A stretch of 6,710 bases of DNA from Verrucomicrobiota bacterium (GTDB lineage: Bacteria; Verrucomicrobiota; Verrucomicrobiia; Chthoniobacterales; UBA10450): assembly GCA_003219925.1 (NCBI GenBank), contig QHQU01000077.1, positions 1-6,710 on the forward strand, written 5' to 3'. Below are positions 5,628-6,710 of this stretch, piece after piece. The notes beneath the pieces are model-generated. The model saw only the letters and a list, made by a program, of their open reading frames with translations. It was not told where the DNA came from and made no database searches. A program made the position numbers and the translations under genes. Position 1 is the stretch's first letter. Each line of letters begins with the position of its first letter.

Positions 5628-6669
5628 GATTTTTTCTGTGACGGGCGCCCCGGTGAGTCGTTTTTGTTTGTCTTGGCTGATTGCCTGCGTTCTCAGCGGA
5701 GCACCCGCCTACGCGCAGGTTTCGTCTGAGCAAACTCCCCAAAGCGTCGCGAAAGCTTCACCGAGCCCGGCCAAATCACCGACGCCGAAGCCCAAAGCGT
5801 CGCCGAAGAAAAAAAAGGCGACTGCTAAAAAAACACCGTCGCCATCAAAGAAAAAGAAGAAAGCGAAGGCGTCGCCGACTCCCTCGCCAAAAAAGAAAAC
5901 GAAAGCGTCGGCCACTCCATCCCCGAAAAAATCGCCGTCGTCGACCCCTGTACCGCCGGCGGCGGAGGAGCTAGGGCCGCCCCCAACCCCAACACCTTCC
6001 CCCACGCCAGTGGCTACCGCTCGGCCAACGATTGCGAGCGGCACCATTCCACAGGTCGATGTTGAGAAGTCAGGATTTGTTGGCGATCAGGGTTACGAAC
6101 CGCCGCCGACGACCCCGACACCGCGTCGCGGCTGGTGGTTCTGGTCGCGACCGGAAGTTAATTATCATTACCTTCCGCGGTCAGTCCGGAGCGAAATCGA
6201 TCGGGCGCCGGTGATGCGTCGCCGCTGGCAGTTTATTGTGGTGCACAACAGCGGCACACGACAGGGCAGCGCTCGGATTTTCGATTATTACCACCGGCAC
6301 GTGCGCCGAATGCGAAATGGGCTCGCCTACCACTTCGTCATCGGGAACGGCACCTCAACCGGCGATGGCCAGATCGAAGTGGGTGATCGCTGGCGCCGTC
6401 AGATAAACGGCGGACACGTTCACAGCGATTACTTGAACAACATCGCGCTTGGCATTTGTCTGGTGGGCGATTTCAATCGCGATCAACCGACCCGTCGACA
6501 ATTAGAGGCCTGCGAAGAGCTGATTAATTATCTGCGAAAACGCTGCGGGAAAATTGAGGCACATTACGCAGTGGTGCGCCCTCATCGCGAAGTGAATCCG
6601 CCACAATGGGCGACCGATTGTCCGGGAAACGCCTTTCCGTACTCCTGGTTTCGGAGATTTCAGGAATGA
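5599..6669 (+). CDS. Secreted zinc N-acetylmuramoyl-L-alanine amidase (PGRP/Amidase_2 fold) with basic linker (356 aa)
   Basis: This enzyme is predicted to cut the bond between N-acetylmuramic acid and L-alanine of peptidoglycan outside the cytoplasmic membrane. The N-terminus has a hydrophobic stretch (FCLSWLIACVLSG, 22-34) and a good signal peptidase I site, AYA|Q at 37-40. LIAC at 27-30 also fits a lipobox, but the hydrophobic part before it is short. Residues about 50-145 form a low-complexity linker rich in Lys, Pro, Ser and Thr. The catalytic domain covers about 207-356: FIVVHNS with zinc ligand His216, AYHFVIGNG (243-251), GGHVHS (271-276), LGICLVGDF (284-292), RPHREV with His329, and ATDCPG with Cys341. 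His/His/Cys is the T7-lysozyme/PGRP zinc triad, and Thr339 takes the place of the T7 lysozyme Lys, as in amidase-active PGRPs such as PGRP-LB. ATG 5599 has GAG 7 bases upstream. GTG 5653 is an alternative that would remove the overlap with yihY and leave a tighter signal peptide. Confidence 0.92.
   Translation: MPLPRLSLPEIFSVTGAPVSRFCLSWLIACVLSGAPAYAQVSSEQTPQSVAKASPSPAKSPTPKPKASPKKKKATAKKTPSPSKKKKKAKASPTPSPKKKTKASATPSPKKSPSSTPVPPAAEELGPPPTPTPSPTPVATARPTIASGTIPQVDVEKSGFVGDQGYEPPPTTPTPRRGWWFWSRPEVNYHYLPRSVRSEIDRAPVMRRRWQFIVVHNSGTRQGSARIFDYYHRHVRRMRNGLAYHFVIGNGTSTGDGQIEVGDRWRRQINGGHVHSDYLNNIALGICLVGDFNRDQPTRRQLEACEELINYLRKRCGKIEAHYAVVRPHREVNPPQWATDCPGNAFPYSWFRRFQE
5746..6030 (+). other. Low-complexity Lys/Pro/Ser/Thr linker-coding region with A-runs
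   Basis: This part of the amidase gene encodes roughly residues 50-144. Its first two thirds are packed with SP, TP and KK units such as ASPTPSPKKK (91-100) and SATPSPKK (104-111); the last third is Pro/Thr-rich and uncharged (PPPTPTPSPTP). At DNA level it holds an A8 run (5809-5816), an A7 run (5827-5833) and several shorter A-runs, embedded in TCGCCG-like repeats. The other frames stay open here only because of this composition, and they are not genes. Confidence 0.8.
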
Positions 6670-6710
6670 GGAGCCTACACCCACTCTTGTAGGGCCAGCG
6701 TTCCCGCTTG
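6670..6710. other. Region downstream of the amidase gene: short inverted repeat, possible start of another repeat
   Basis: CCTACA (6674-6679) and TGTAGG (6688-6693) form a 6-bp inverted repeat with an 8-base loop, starting 4 bases after the TGA. There is no T-run, so it is at best a weak terminator. The last bases (AGGGCCAGCGTTCCCGCTTG) contain a second small dyad, CAGCG with CGCTTG, and look like the edge of a larger palindrome cut by the window end. Confidence 0.3.

Noticed and set aside
5681..6047. An Arg/Lys-rich frame (5681-5974, plus) and a Gly/Phe/Asp-rich frame (5709-6047, minus) inside the amidase gene
   Set aside because: Both are composition artefacts of the Lys/Pro/Ser/Thr linker read in other frames; neither has a recognisable domain.
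1..6710. A new multi-gene system such as defence, secondary metabolism or a mobile element
   Set aside because: The genes are mostly recognisable envelope and amino-sugar functions in mixed orientation. The halogenase-like gene has no biosynthetic partners here, and there is no effector, nuclease or transposase.

Overview
This looks like ordinary, fairly GC-rich bacterial chromosome from a diderm. The gene types, the Lys/Pro/Ser/Thr-rich secreted linker and the dispersed 'GTCATCCCGA...CGAGGGA' palindromes suggest a soil Verrucomicrobiota lineage (Chthoniobacterales-like). That taxonomic call is an inference from style, not from a marker gene.

Layout from left to right. Positions 1-534 (minus) hold the N-terminal 178 residues of prolipoprotein diacylglyceryl transferase (Lgt), cut by the window edge. 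Positions 592-2154 (minus) encode a 520-residue flavin-dependent halogenase/monooxygenase-like enzyme. Its last ~18 codons and its stop lie inside a palindromic repeat (552-645). Positions 2272-3420 (plus) encode NagA, N-acetylglucosamine-6-phosphate deacetylase; a single-arm copy of the repeat (2237-2268) ends 3 bp before its start codon. A second full palindrome (3437-3547) fills the gap between nagA and the convergent gene at 3589-4683 (minus), an MGDG-synthase/UgtP/MurG-type GT28 glycosyltransferase. Diverging from that gene are a YihY/BrkB-family membrane protein (4746-5627) and, overlapping it by 29 bp, a secreted zinc N-acetylmuramoyl-L-alanine amidase (5599-6669) with a long, strongly basic linker. 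The last 41 bp contain a short inverted repeat and what may be the edge of another repeat.

Most of the genes concern the cell envelope: lipoprotein lipidation, glycolipid synthesis, an integral membrane protein and peptidoglycan hydrolysis. NagA fits with reuse of amino sugars from peptidoglycan or chitin. Only yihY-amidase (overlapping) and perhaps halogenase-lgt (57 bp apart, same strand) look like transcription units. I see no mobile-element gene, RNA gene, CRISPR array or defence system, and no convincing new multi-gene system. The most interesting material is the repeat family, which touches or abuts three genes, the unusual active-site motifs of the halogenase-like enzyme, and the histone-H1-like linker of the amidase.
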